Shown: positions 44,502 through 54,163, counted from the stretch's first letter. The stretch is 64,000 nt of DNA from Clostridiales bacterium (GCA_012839295.1 DUNO01000066.1:217966-281965); one strand, 5' to 3'. The notes: a model not told the origin generated them from the sequence alone. Program-made: numbers and translations.

Positions 44502-45338
44502 ATGAATAAAACCATAAAATTTATAACGCTTTGCCTGGTGCTCATGCTTTTTGCAACCGGCTGCGGCACCAGAGGTACAACCGGAAATAACGGTAACAAC
44601 GGTGGTAATAACAGCATTACAGATATTCCGGGCGATGACGGAGACAGTTCAGGGGATAAGACCACTATGGTGGATTTTGAAGCTGAAGTGATAGAAGCAG
44701 GCACTTTCCTGCTGGTTACCCCGGATAAGGAAAGCAATGAAGCCAGATCCTCGGACAGGATCTCCGTTAGCTTCACTGAGCCTGCCCTCAAGGACCAGAA
44801 CGGGGCAGCGATTACCCTCAAGGACCTGAAGCCGGGCGACATTCTTAAGATAACCTATAATGGCATGATAGCGGAGTCTTATCCGGCCCAGATCCAGGCT
44901 TCTGAGATTACAGTAATAGGCCATAATAACTTAATAGACGGTTACCTGGCCATTATCGACGATGTCTGGCAGGAGGACAGCGGATTAAACAGTGACATAG
45001 AAATGATAACTGTTGACACAACAGGCTGGATAGAGCTGTCCGACATTGAGAAAGAGATCATCCTGGCTAAGGTGAAGGAAACCTACGGCTTCGAAATTAC
45101 TGTGGGAACCTTTGATGAGCTGGCTGACCAGGGCATTATTGATAAGAAAAACCTGTATTTTGAGAACGGTGTCCATATCGTAATCTCCGATATGAAATAT
45201 GATGGGAAGGCTGGGAAGATCACTTACTCCATTTCCAAATGGAGAAGCGGTGATGGTGCCGTAGGCTCGGATGGTACTACGGCTGAGCTTAAAGACGGCA
45301 GCTGGATCATCACAAAGGGAACCAGGTGGATCAGTTAA
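44502..45338 (+). CDS. Lipoprotein of unknown function
   Basis: The protein has 278 residues. The signal MNKTIKFITLCLVLMLFATGC ends in a lipobox with Cys21 as the lipidated residue, followed by a Gly/Asn/Ser/Asp-rich linker (about 24-52). Residues 58-130 resemble a small beta-rich domain, DUF3221-like in feel (FEAEVIEAGTFLLVTP, SDRISVSF), and a late GWIELSDIEKEIILAKVKETYG helix is clear. No other match recognised. The start has no proper ribosome site because a mini-frame and hairpin intervene. Confidence 0.75.
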   Translation: MNKTIKFITLCLVLMLFATGCGTRGTTGNNGNNGGNNSITDIPGDDGDSSGDKTTMVDFEAEVIEAGTFLLVTPDKESNEARSSDRISVSFTEPALKDQNGAAITLKDLKPGDILKITYNGMIAESYPAQIQASEITVIGHNNLIDGYLAIIDDVWQEDSGLNSDIEMITVDTTGWIELSDIEKEIILAKVKETYGFEITVGTFDELADQGIIDKKNLYFENGVHIVISDMKYDGKAGKITYSISKWRSGDGAVGSDGTTAELKDGSWIITKGTRWIS

Positions 45339-45426
45339 ATTTATGGGGCGTGTCTTTAGCTGACACCCAATAAGAAGTGTCAAGGAACATTCAGCTTAGG
45401 CAGTCGGCAAGCAGAATATGGCATCA

Positions 45427-45462
45427 AAAGACGGACTATCGGCGGGAAGCTGATAGTCCGGT
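45427..45462 (-). terminator. Terminator of the ABC/ECF cassette
   Basis: GGACTATC (45433-45440) pairs with GATAGTCC (45452-45459); on the minus strand it is followed by GTCTTTTG. Confidence 0.5.
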
Positions 45463-45606
45463 TTCAACAGCGGACAGGACGTAATGTTCAAAAGAATACG
45501 AAGGTTATCCAAGCAACACAACTGTAAATTGTAATCTTTATTACACATTTGCATTACTCAAATAAGTTTACATAAATCTTGGGTTAAAATGCAGTGGAAA
45601 GCATAG

Positions 45607-47085
45607 TCAAGAACAGCATCTTTCATCTAAAAACAACTCTCTCACTTTATTTACCCCCGCATCATCCAAGGGATAGACATTGTCTGCAGCACCGTTCTCA
45701 ATAGGCAGTATGTGTGTGCAGCATTCCAAAACAAACTCTAAATCATGGGTAATGATGAAGACGGTCTTTCCCAGCTCCCGCAGGTCATTCAGGCCGGCGG
45801 ATACTTCCCGCATATGCTTCAGGTCAAGGCCGCTTGTCGGCTCGTCAAAAATGATGAAGCTACGCCTGCTGGCAAGGGCGCTGGCAATCGCTACCCTTTG
45901 CTTTTGCCCGCCGGAGAGGGACATGGGGTGCAGTTCCTTCAAAGGAAGCAGATCCAGGCTATCAAGGATATTCTCGGCGGCTGCTTCCACCTCGTTTTCC
46001 ATACTGAGCAGTACTTCATCCAACACGCTTTCGGTAAAAAGCTGATGATTTACATCCTGCATCACCATATACGATTTTTTCAGCAGCTGCCTTGCCCGCA
46101 GCCTTTGATCCCCAGCTTCCACCCTGCCGCCAAACTTTTTCTCCAAGCCGCACAGGCACCGGGCAAAGGTGGATTTTCCTGCTCCGTTTTTTCCGACGAT
46201 GGCGATAATGGCGCTCCGGGGAACCGAAAAATCCTTCATGCTGAGTGCCGGCCCTATGGCATGCTTGTAAGTATAGGAAAAACCCGAAAGAGTCATGGTC
46301 TCCTTTGATTCAGGCACTGTGGGGTGCTTTCTTACGATGTCGGAAAGGGAAAGCGGGCGCAGTCCCATCTCCGTGAGCTCATCCGGCGAGAGGGACCTGA
46401 ATGTCCGGGCGGTGTATTCTCCTGCGATGATACCGTCTTTCATATAGACCACACGGTCGACCAGTTCCCGCAGATAATACAGCCGGTGCTCGGCAATGAT
46501 AACGGTTTTGCCTTTCTTTTTCCACATTTCAATGTGTCTGCGCAGTTCCTCCACCCCAGACCTGTCCAGATTAGAGGATGGCTCGTCCAGCACAAGAATC
46601 GGAGGATCGGATGCTGCAACGGATGCGCAGGCAATTTTCTGCTTCTCTCCGCCGGAAAGCTTAAAAATACTCCGGTCCATCAGGCTTTCGATTTTGAACT
46701 CACGCACCGTTTGATCGAGCCGCCTGCCAATCTCAGGAACGGGAAGCGCCATGTTTTCACAGCCAAAGGCGATTTCACCGGTAGTGCTGACGTTAAAGAA
46801 TTGGGAACGGGGATTTTGAAAGACCGAACCCACCAGCCGTGATGTCTTGTGCAGCGGCAGTTCATGAATTTTTTGTTCACCGATCAGAACCTCGCCGCTC
46901 ATCTGCCCTTCATAGTAATGGGGTATCAGGCCATTGATCAGCCGGGTCACTGTTGTTTTGCCGCAGCCGGACTCACCGCACAGCAGCACCACTTCGCCTT
47001 CGACCACTGTCAGATTGATGTTTTTTATTCCGCTCTCCCGCTCACTTCCCGCATAGGAAAAGGATACATCCTTCAGATTAATCAT
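45607..47085 (-). CDS. ECF transporter energizing subunit, fused double ATPase (EcfA-type)
   Basis: The protein has about 492 residues (start ATG at 47085, GGAGGG six bases upstream). Two ABC ATPase domains are fused. Numbered from two residues earlier, the first has Walker A GESGCGKT (39-46), signature LSGGEK (145) and Walker B LVLDEP (166-171); the second has GKNGAGKS (300-307), LSGGQKQ (392) and IIFDEP (413-418). It powers the S and T subunits encoded just upstream. Together they form a complete energy-coupling factor importer. Substrate is unknown. Confidence 0.92.
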   Translation of the reverse strand: MINLKDVSFSYAGSERESGIKNINLTVVEGEVVLLCGESGCGKTTVTRLINGLIPHYYEGQMSGEVLIGEQKIHELPLHKTSRLVGSVFQNPRSQFFNVSTTGEIAFGCENMALPVPEIGRRLDQTVREFKIESLMDRSIFKLSGGEKQKIACASVAASDPPILVLDEPSSNLDRSGVEELRRHIEMWKKKGKTVIIAEHRLYYLRELVDRVVYMKDGIIAGEYTARTFRSLSPDELTEMGLRPLSLSDIVRKHPTVPESKETMTLSGFSYTYKHAIGPALSMKDFSVPRSAIIAIVGKNGAGKSTFARCLCGLEKKFGGRVEAGDQRLRARQLLKKSYMVMQDVNHQLFTESVLDEVLLSMENEVEAAAENILDSLDLLPLKELHPMSLSGGQKQRVAIASALASRRSFIIFDEPTSGLDLKHMREVSAGLNDLRELGKTVFIITHDLEFVLECCTHILPIENGAADNVYPLDDAGVNKVRELFLDERCCS

Positions 47086-47099
47086 GCACATCCCTCCCT

Positions 47100-47816
47100 C
47101 TACAGAATGAAAAATAGGATTGCGGCCGCCGTCGCCCAGAGGCCAAGCATAGCATCCATCACACCAAATCCGACTTTATATATATTGGTACGCTCTCCTG
47201 TGATGCAGAGACCCCTTGTAAGCGCCGCAGCCGACAGCTCGTTGCCGATCTTGGCAATCGACATCATCAGGGGAACAAGCCGGTATTCCAGCATAGCCAC
47301 CGGACTCCCGCGAAAACCAATGCCGCGCATTCGCATGGCGTCATTGATAGCACGGGATTCCTCCACTATGGTTGGAAAGAAGCGGAATATAACTGCAAGG
47401 GGAATAACGATTTTCCTCGTAACATGCATCCGTTCCATTGCAGCGATAAAGGCACTGACTTCCGTCGTCCTGACCAAATAGTAGGCCATGATGACAATTG
47501 GAACGAACCTGTTAAGCATCTGCGCGGTAAAACGCATCAGAAGCCCCCACAGTCCGGCGGCGTATGCGGTAAGATAGGTTTCTGCCAGTTGTCCCGCCAC
47601 ATATAAAACAGCGTAGATAAAACCCTGCTTCCACTTCCCGGCACTGCACAGCAGCGCAAAGGGTATGGCCGCCAGCGCTCCTTTTGCCAGCAGTTGGAAG
47701 CCGCTGGGATTTGTAGCGAATATGACAATGTTTATGAGCAACAGAAGGTATACTTTGGTCCGCGGGTCAAGCTGCATACCTTGTGCTGTCTTCATTGGCG
47801 GTCTCTGTGGCATCAT
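47100..47816 (-). CDS. ECF transporter transmembrane subunit (EcfT)
   Basis: The protein has 238 residues and five or six hydrophobic segments. The coupling motifs that contact the ATPases are visible as AINDAMRMRGIGFRG, including the AMRMRG signature (about 176-181), and near the end SAAALTRGLCITG. It overlaps the S-component gene by four bases and precedes the fused ATPase gene by 14 bases. It conveys ATPase movements to the substrate-binding S subunit. Confidence 0.9.
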   Translation of the reverse strand: MMPQRPPMKTAQGMQLDPRTKVYLLLLINIVIFATNPSGFQLLAKGALAAIPFALLCSAGKWKQGFIYAVLYVAGQLAETYLTAYAAGLWGLLMRFTAQMLNRFVPIVIMAYYLVRTTEVSAFIAAMERMHVTRKIVIPLAVIFRFFPTIVEESRAINDAMRMRGIGFRGSPVAMLEYRLVPLMMSIAKIGNELSAAALTRGLCITGERTNIYKVGFGVMDAMLGLWATAAAILFFIL

Positions 47817-48397
47817 GCAATCCCTGCCCTGACAAAGTGCTTTTTGAGCACAGCCTTACCTAAATACGCTCCGATGATGGCTGCGACTGCCGTCAGAACC
47901 ATAAGCAGTGCCAGCATCCAGCCGGTGACCAGAGACTCCAGCGATTCGGCAAAAGCGGCGCCCTGCATATCACTTATCATTGCAAAATAGCTGTCTTTCA
48001 TAATCCACATGGGAAGCATTGAGCCGATCACCCATTCACTGAACACGCAAAAGCAGGCAACCATATGCTTCCAGCTCTTATACTCCCCGGCCTTGCATAT
48101 CAGGTCGGCGAGCAGACCGCAGAGAAGGCCGGTGATAATCGAATACCAGCCAGCCCCAAAGGCCAGGTTCAGGATCCCCAGAAGCACGCCCATAATAGTA
48201 ATCAGGCCAAAGGTCTTTGTCTTTGTCAAAAAGAGAACAAAGGGAATCCCGCAAAGAAGCGCAACCACAATCGGAAACAGTACCGAGAAAATAGGGATGT
48301 ATCCCAAAAAACCAGCTACGACCAGTAAGATATAATAAATCGCGCTGAAGATGCCTACGTTGATCAAATCCTTGACGTCCAGTTTTTTCTTGCTCAT
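47813..48397 (-). CDS. ECF transporter S component, MptD/Trep_Strep family
   Basis: The protein has 194 residues when started at the ATG at 48397 (GGAGGG seven bases upstream). It has about six hydrophobic segments and the family-typical DLINVGIFSAIYYI opening and WYSIITGLLCGLLADLI. Members of the MptD (TIGR02185) family are known in Treponema, streptococci and Clostridia, but their ligand is not established. The genes for T and A follow immediately and two ABC half transporters precede, so the ligand may be the substance moved by that pair or a metal-containing compound. Confidence 0.85.
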   Translation of the reverse strand: MSKKKLDVKDLINVGIFSAIYYILLVVAGFLGYIPIFSVLFPIVVALLCGIPFVLFLTKTKTFGLITIMGVLLGILNLAFGAGWYSIITGLLCGLLADLICKAGEYKSWKHMVACFCVFSEWVIGSMLPMWIMKDSYFAMISDMQGAAFAESLESLVTGWMLALLMVLTAVAAIIGAYLGKAVLKKHFVRAGIA

Positions 48398-48424
48398 TCC
48401 AATACCCTCCATAAAAATAATATA

Positions 48425-50161
48425 TTAGCCTTGTGCGCCGGTAATTTTCCAGCCCACGGCCTTTTCGCGGACATGAATAAAATCCGCGTAGAGCCCTTTT
48501 TGTGCGGACAGCTCATTGTGTGTGCCTGCCTGCACGATTTTTCCTGCATCCAGCACGATGATCCGGTCGGCGTTGCGTACCGTTTTGAGACGGTGCGCAA
48601 TCATAATAACAGTCTTATCTTTGGTCAGCGACCCGATTGCCTGCTGCAGGGCATTCTCGTTTTCCGGGTCTACATTTGCAGTCGCCTCGTCAAGTATAAT
48701 GATGGGCGCATCCTTCAAAAGCGCACGGGCAATGGAGATACGCTGCTTTTCCCCGCCTGAGAGCGTAGCACCGCCCTCGCCGATGACCGTATCATAGCCA
48801 TCAGGCAACAGGCTTATAAAATCATGGCAGCAGGCTTTTTTTGCAGCTTTCATGACTTCCTCCCGGGTCGCCGACCGCTTTCCGAGCCGGATATTATTCA
48901 TGATGGTATCATTGAACAAATATACCTGCTGAAATACCATGCTGATATTTTGCAGGAGGCTGTCCAGCTTATATTCGCGGATATCTATACCGCCAAGTGT
49001 AATGCTGCCTTCGTCCACATCCCAGAAACGGGCGATCAAATTGCATAGCGTGGTCTTTCCGCTGCCGGACGGTCCTACAATCGCCGTGGTCGTTTTTGCT
49101 GGTATCCTAAGGCTGATATGGTCAATAATCATTTTTTCACTATAGGAGAAGGATACATCATTGAAAGCAATATCCATATTACCGGGCTCCTGCTGTGTCC
49201 CCTCAAGATCCATGACAGGGATGGTCTGTATTTCATTCACCCGGTCAATGGAGGCGTCAATCAGACGCAGGAAAGCCGACATACTGCCGCCACTCTCCAG
49301 CTCGCTAAACACAATAAAGCCGGAAAGGAGCATCAGCAGGCAGATGAAAAGCTCCATAGACCCATAAAGGTACAGCACTACCGACAGAGTGATCATAATC
49401 GTGCTGGTAACGCGCAGGACAAGCTGCTGCACGGCCATAAAAGGGATGGTCTTTTTTTCAAGGACGATGTTCCTGCGCTCGCTATCGGCGATTGCCCGGT
49501 GGATTTTCTGCCCGGCGGTCGCCCAGGTTCCGAAGGATTTTACAACACTCATGCCCTGTATGTATTCCAGCACCGAATCCACCAGCCCGGCCTGGGCCTC
49601 CTGCCTGATCTGTGATGCCTTGCGTGCGCGCTTGTGAAGCGATATGTTAATAAGCAGAAACAATACCAGCCCCGCCATGGCAACCAGCCCAATCCGCCAC
49701 TCAAAGATGGTCAGCGCAAGGGTCAGGACAAACCCATGGATTAAGCCGTTGAGATAGTTGACGATGATACGGGGCGCGGTGTTTTCAATGTCCTCCATGG
49801 TAGAGGTCGCCGCAGCGGTGATGTTGCCCAGACTGTGGCTGTTAAAATACCCCATGGGCATCAGCTTCAGGCGGTCACCAATCTGTATACGCTTATCCCC
49901 ACTCATGATATAGCATCCGACGGACTGGCTGCTTTGGGCCAAATGCCGCATCACAATGGTGCCGAGGATACTCACCAGCATAATCCCCAAAGCGGCCAGC
50001 ACTGTTGTATTGGTCACGCAGTCCGTGGCAATCCCGCGCAGCACGATGGCGATGGCAAGAAGCTGGGTGGATTCGAAAACGGACTTGAACAGGGCAAAGA
50101 CAATACTTTTCACCCATTTTGACTTCTGGCTGTCCGCGAACCGGAAGAACTTTTTGAACAT
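48425..50161 (-). CDS. ABC transporter half protein (exporter fold), second of the pair
   Basis: The protein has about 578 residues with an N-terminal six-helix membrane domain and a C-terminal ATPase (Walker A GPSGSGKT, LSGGEKQR, Walker B IIILDEAT). The start at the ATG 50161 or the TTG at 50170 is favoured over the TTG at 50188, because the ribosome site GGGAGGG lies at about 50177-50183; the TTG has better spacing. It overlaps or abuts the first half-transporter gene. Together they resemble YbtP/YbtQ- or IrtA/IrtB-like heterodimers that have an exporter fold but may import siderophores. Confidence 0.85.
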   Translation of the reverse strand: MFKKFFRFADSQKSKWVKSIVFALFKSVFESTQLLAIAIVLRGIATDCVTNTTVLAALGIMLVSILGTIVMRHLAQSSQSVGCYIMSGDKRIQIGDRLKLMPMGYFNSHSLGNITAAATSTMEDIENTAPRIIVNYLNGLIHGFVLTLALTIFEWRIGLVAMAGLVLFLLINISLHKRARKASQIRQEAQAGLVDSVLEYIQGMSVVKSFGTWATAGQKIHRAIADSERRNIVLEKKTIPFMAVQQLVLRVTSTIMITLSVVLYLYGSMELFICLLMLLSGFIVFSELESGGSMSAFLRLIDASIDRVNEIQTIPVMDLEGTQQEPGNMDIAFNDVSFSYSEKMIIDHISLRIPAKTTTAIVGPSGSGKTTLCNLIARFWDVDEGSITLGGIDIREYKLDSLLQNISMVFQQVYLFNDTIMNNIRLGKRSATREEVMKAAKKACCHDFISLLPDGYDTVIGEGGATLSGGEKQRISIARALLKDAPIIILDEATANVDPENENALQQAIGSLTKDKTVIMIAHRLKTVRNADRIIVLDAGKIVQAGTHNELSAQKGLYADFIHVREKAVGWKITGAQG

Positions 50162-50184
50162 ATCAAGCAAAGATATCCCTCCCC

Positions 50185-51930
50185 TCAAGACGCATCGCGC
50201 ACTTCCATGTGTGCTGCAAACATACGGTAGTATAGTTTACATCCCTCCAGAAGCGCCTCATGCGTTCCTTCCGCCACAGCCCTGCCCTTTTCAATGACCA
50301 CGATTTTATCCGAATCGGTGATGGTGGACAGACGGTGGGCGATGACAATCAGCGTTTTTCCGAGGATGAGCTTAGATACCGCCGCCTGGATCACTGCCTC
50401 GTTTTCCGGGTCGGTGTAAGCCGTTGCCTCGTCAAAGATAATAATACCTGCGTCCCCCAGCATGGCCCGGGCAATCGCAATACGCTGCCGTTCCCCACCG
50501 GACAGATGGTTTCCGGCTCCACCGGCAACGGTCTCGTAGCCCTGTTCCAGCTTCATAATAAAGTCATGACAGCCGGAGGCCTTTGCCGCCGCTTCGACCT
50601 CCCCGTCCGTGGCACCCGGTTTTCCCATGCGGATATTGTTGCGGATGGTATCGTTGAACAGATAGTTGTCCTGGGATACATAGGCAATCTCATCCATCAT
50701 CTGTTCCAACGGTATATCCCGGACATCTATGCCACCCAGCGTAATGCGCCCTCTGCTTACATCCCAGAAGGAGGCGATGAGCTTTGCGATGGTGGACTTT
50801 CCTCCGCCGGACGGCCCAACAAGGGCTGTAACCGAACCCTCCTTGATTTTCAGGTTTACATCCGAGAGCACCTCTTCTTTCCCGTAGGAAAAGCAGACAT
50901 GCTCAAGCACAATGTTTCTGTTTTCAAGCTTTTTGTTTTCCTTCGGCCGGTTTAGCTCCGGCAAATCCAGCACCTGCCCCACTTCTCCCACAACAGCGGC
51001 GATTTTAGCGATATCATCCGTATAGATCATGGCAGATAGAATTGGTGCGGAAATGCCAAGGGACAGGATTGCGATCGTGATAAATTCTCCGCCTCCCAAT
51101 GAGCCGTCCATGTAAAACAGGCATCCTACAGGCAGCACGCCCAGCAGCACAGCCGGCCAGACTCCCTGCGAAATGGTGGAATACACCTGTGTGGAGCGGA
51201 TCCAGTCCAATACTGCGTCCACATTAGCCTTCACCGAACCGGTGAACTTGGCGTAAGACTTTGCAGACTGATTGAAGGCTTTGATGACCTCAATACCGTT
51301 TATGTATTCCACCATGGTTCCGCTCATGTGCTTACCTGCCTTCATAACACCGGCATATTTTTCAGGGTAATCCCGCATCATTATCATGTAGAAGATAAAC
51401 CCAAGGGGAAGTGTGACAAGTGAAACCAACGCCATACGCCAGTCCAGAATAAACATGTATACGATAATACCCAGCGGAATCAAAAGATTGGAGGTCATTT
51501 CCGGCAGCACATGCGCCAGCGGCGTCTCCAGACTGTCCGCCTTTTCCACAATGATGTTCTTGAATACGCCGGATGGCGTTTCAAGTACATACCCCATGGG
51601 GACACGGGCCAGCTTCCAGGCCAGCTTGATGCGTACCTTGGCGATGACTGAGAATGTCGCCTCATGGGACAGGGCGGTTGACCAGTTCATGCAAATGGTT
51701 TTGAGGATAAGCCCGGCCCCCGAAATGCCGCACCACATCAGATAAAACCCTACATCGCTCTTTGTCCCGGCCAACAGGCGGATGATAATCCGGGATACGC
51801 CCACATAGGGAATCAGCCCCCCGGCAACACCGACAACCGCCAGAAGCACAGAGGCAATATATTTTTCCTTATGGTGCGATGCAAAACCCAGGAGCCTTCT
51901 GAACGGGCTTTGCGCTTTTTCTTTTTCCAA
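50185..51930 (-). CDS. ABC transporter half protein (exporter fold), first of the pair
   Basis: The protein has 581 residues. The membrane domain is at about 20-310 and the ATPase follows: Walker A GPSGGGKST (372-380), signature LSGGE (476-480), Walker B IIIFDEAT (496-503) and the switch His in IAHRLST. The start is a TTG at 51930 with AGGGGTG seven bases upstream. It is the first gene after tetR, controlled by a shared operator (51975-51984). Export of a drug or import of a metallophore is possible; the adjacent ECF importer favours uptake (inference). Confidence 0.88.
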   Translation of the reverse strand: MEKEKAQSPFRRLLGFASHHKEKYIASVLLAVVGVAGGLIPYVGVSRIIIRLLAGTKSDVGFYLMWCGISGAGLILKTICMNWSTALSHEATFSVIAKVRIKLAWKLARVPMGYVLETPSGVFKNIIVEKADSLETPLAHVLPEMTSNLLIPLGIIVYMFILDWRMALVSLVTLPLGFIFYMIMMRDYPEKYAGVMKAGKHMSGTMVEYINGIEVIKAFNQSAKSYAKFTGSVKANVDAVLDWIRSTQVYSTISQGVWPAVLLGVLPVGCLFYMDGSLGGGEFITIAILSLGISAPILSAMIYTDDIAKIAAVVGEVGQVLDLPELNRPKENKKLENRNIVLEHVCFSYGKEEVLSDVNLKIKEGSVTALVGPSGGGKSTIAKLIASFWDVSRGRITLGGIDVRDIPLEQMMDEIAYVSQDNYLFNDTIRNNIRMGKPGATDGEVEAAAKASGCHDFIMKLEQGYETVAGGAGNHLSGGERQRIAIARAMLGDAGIIIFDEATAYTDPENEAVIQAAVSKLILGKTLIVIAHRLSTITDSDKIVVIEKGRAVAEGTHEALLEGCKLYYRMFAAHMEVRDAS

Positions 51931-51974
51931 GTGTGTTCACCCCTTCTCTTTTTTTGCGAACAATTTAAGTTAGT

Positions 51975-51984
51975 GTTAGCTAAC
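51975..51984 (-). promoter_or_regulatory. TetR-type operator upstream of the ABC half transporters
   Basis: GTTAGCTAAC is a perfect palindrome, flanked by another half-site (GTTAGT at 51970). The same 10-bp core occurs upstream of tetR at 52699-52708. Confidence 0.75.
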
Positions 51985-52042
51985 CCATAAAATGAAAAAA
52001 TTCAGGGAAGAATCCCCGAAATTTTATCTTGTAAGTTTAGTT

Positions 52043-52672
52043 TTAAGCTATGCCTTCCATACCGAAAGCCTTTATCCACCCAGGAAATAAAAATTCCATC
52101 AGTGTTTTGACATGTGTAATGGCCTTTTCCCGTGGATAGTCGTGAATGACCACTTCAAATATTGAGGTGATATAGCCACTTATGAGCATATGAAGCTCAT
52201 CCTGTGAAATATCCTTCACCGAAAAACCTCTGCTGCGCAGCTCATCCATTAGTCTGGTCATTTCCTTGGCTTCCATTTCCGAGACATCGTGGACAAAGTT
52301 CTGGTACTTGGTACCATTCGAACGGGTTAGCAGGAGCTTGAATTCCTCAAATTGGTCATAGATAAAGTTTACATATTGCAGACCCTCCTCTTTGGAGATC
52401 ACCCAGAACTTTTTGATTTCTTCCGCATCCAGAAGCGCATAGTTGCGCTGCATGGATTCCTGATAGTTGCGAAGGTATATATCCACGAGTGGGGCAACCA
52501 GCGCATCGAACATCGCTTCTTTGTCCTTAAAATGGCGGTAGATACCAGCCGCCGACATGCCCGCCCTGCTTGCAATTGAACGGACAGAAGCTTTTTCAAA
52601 GCCCTTTTCCAGGAATTCAGCTTTAATGCTGGGCATTAGCCTGTTATAAGTATCCGTCTTATCCTTCGGCAT
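52043..52672 (-). CDS. TetR-family transcriptional regulator of the ABC/ECF cassette
   Basis: The protein has 209 residues. The N-terminal helix-turn-helix reads EKASVRSIASRAGMSAAGIYRHFKDKEAMFDALV, a normal TetR motif; the C-terminal part is an all-helical ligand-binding domain. The start has GGAGGG upstream. It lies 112 bases upstream of the first ABC gene in the same direction. The palindrome GTTAGCTAAC in front of both tetR and the transporter genes makes it the probable repressor of both. The inducer is unknown. Confidence 0.9.
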   Translation of the reverse strand: MPKDKTDTYNRLMPSIKAEFLEKGFEKASVRSIASRAGMSAAGIYRHFKDKEAMFDALVAPLVDIYLRNYQESMQRNYALLDAEEIKKFWVISKEEGLQYVNFIYDQFEEFKLLLTRSNGTKYQNFVHDVSEMEAKEMTRLMDELRSRGFSVKDISQDELHMLISGYITSIFEVVIHDYPREKAITHVKTLMEFLFPGWIKAFGMEGIA

Positions 52673-52696
52673 ACTAACCCTCCATCTGTATAAACA

Positions 52697-52752
52697 ACGT
52701 TAGCTAACGTGATTCGCTAAACAATTATAACAGTTATTTTTTGAGAATACAA
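52697..52752 (-). promoter_or_regulatory. tetR promoter and operator
   Basis: On the minus strand, TTGTAT (52752-52747), a 17-base spacer and TATAAT (52729-52724). The perfect 14-bp palindrome ACGTTAGCTAACGT (52697-52710) lies just downstream of the start of transcription. Confidence 0.75.
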
Positions 52753-52887
52753 GAGGTTTTTTCTCGTTGTTATCCCGTTGTTATCAGAAGTGCTTTTTGT
52801 TGTTATCAGAAGCGGCCCTGCCGGAGGCTTTTCATACAGCGGATGACCGGTGCTTTCCGTTTTGCCGGACATAAACGAAACAAACAG

Positions 52888-52919
52888 CAAAACGGCATAG
52901 CCAAAACTGACTATGCCGT
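52888..52919 (-). terminator. Terminator of the nucleoside salvage operon
   Basis: ACGGCATAG (52892-52900) pairs with CTATGCCGT (52911-52919); on the minus strand TTTTGCTGTTTG follows. Confidence 0.65.
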
Positions 52920-52931
52920 ATGCTGTATACT

Positions 52932-53441
52932 TTATAAATGTTCCGGTCCAAAGCTTAAGGGCAGCAAGGACTCCAGGGAATAAATCGTATAATCCTCCTC
53001 CGACCTCGCCAATATGACCAGGAAGGCCTTGGGATCAACAAATTCCCGGAGCACCTGCCGGCACACTCCGCATGGAGGGCAAAAATCAGCGATAACCCCG
53101 CTACTTCCTCCAACAACTGCGATAGCCGCAAATTCTCTTTCCCCTTCGCTGATCGCCTTAAAAAGGGCTGTACGCTCCGCACAGTTTGTGGGGCCATAGG
53201 CTGCATTTTCAATATTGCAGCCGGTATAGATCTTCTCCTTTGCCGTAAGAAGTGCTGCCCCTACATGTAAGTCGGAATAGGGGGCATATGCATTCTTCAT
53301 GCCATCAATGGCGGCCCGGATCAGGTTCTTAACCACTGATCTGGTTACTATGTCACTTTGGAAAAGTAATTCTCCTTTTTCCTGGGGTATCAGGCTGTTC
53401 TTCTGAATATTCTCCTGTTGTTCATTGCCATGTTCACTCAT
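52932..53441 (-). CDS. cdd: Cytidine deaminase
   Basis: The protein has 169 residues, longer than the usual 130 because of an N-terminal extension of about 35 residues (MSEHGNEQQENIQKNS...). Zinc ligands and catalytic Glu are in NCAERTALF (C and E) and CPPCGVCRQ. It deaminates cytidine and deoxycytidine in nucleoside salvage. The start has GGGAGG upstream. It is the last gene of deoD-deoC-cdd and has a terminator downstream. Confidence 0.93.
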   Translation of the reverse strand: MSEHGNEQQENIQKNSLIPQEKGELLFQSDIVTRSVVKNLIRAAIDGMKNAYAPYSDLHVGAALLTAKEKIYTGCNIENAAYGPTNCAERTALFKAISEGEREFAAIAVVGGSSGVIADFCPPCGVCRQVLREFVDPKAFLVILARSEEDYTIYSLESLLPLSFGPEHL

Positions 53442-53474
53442 AACTAAAACCTCCCTGAAAAAATAACATAAGAA

Positions 53475-54140
53475 TTAATATCCTGAGCCTTCCTGATTTT
53501 TCGCAAGCTTAACAATCCTGCTGGTTCCAAGCCTGGCAGCACCAAGCCCGATAAACCTCTCGGCATCGTCAAAGGAGGATATCCCCCCAGCTGCTTTAAT
53601 CCGGACCTTTTCGCCTACATGGGCTGCAAACAGGGCCACGTCTTCAAAGGTGGCTCCTGAGGTGGAGAAGCCCGTGGATGTCTTTATAAAATCAGCCCCG
53701 GCGGCTGTTACAATTTCACACATTTTAATCTTTTCTTCCTCCGTTAACAGGCAGGTTTCGATAATCACCTTTAATATCCGGTCACCGCAGGCTGCCTTTA
53801 ATTCCTGGATCTCCTTTTGGATCAAATCATACTGCCTATCCTTTAGCAGGCCGATATTGATTACCATATCTATCTCATCTGCGCCATTTGCTATGGCATC
53901 CTTTGTCTCAAATACCTTGACCGCAGTAGTGTTATAACCGTTAGGGAAACCAATTACGGTGCATACCGCCATCTTATCCTGGACATACTCCTTTGCCCGC
54001 TTCACATAGGAAGGGGGAATACATACGGATGCCACCTGATAAGCTATGGCATCGTCACAGATCTGCTTAATTTCCTCCCAGGTGGCTGTCTGGGCCAAAA
54101 GGGTGTGGTCCACTTTTCCAAAGATTAATTTCTTATCCAT
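53475..54140 (-). CDS. deoC: Deoxyribose-phosphate aldolase
   Basis: The protein has 221 residues and a class I aldolase barrel. The Schiff-base lysine is K153 (FIKTSTGF) and the catalytic Lys of the proton-relay is K182 (VRIKAAGG); acidic partner in [10 protein letters not shown]. It splits deoxyribose-5-phosphate into acetaldehyde and glyceraldehyde-3-phosphate. It is placed between deoD and cdd, so all three serve nucleoside breakdown. Confidence 0.96.
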   Translation of the reverse strand: MDKKLIFGKVDHTLLAQTATWEEIKQICDDAIAYQVASVCIPPSYVKRAKEYVQDKMAVCTVIGFPNGYNTTAVKVFETKDAIANGADEIDMVINIGLLKDRQYDLIQKEIQELKAACGDRILKVIIETCLLTEEEKIKMCEIVTAAGADFIKTSTGFSTSGATFEDVALFAAHVGEKVRIKAAGGISSFDDAERFIGLGAARLGTSRIVKLAKNQEGSGY

Positions 54141-54163
54141 GCGTCCATCTTCATCCTTTCCTG

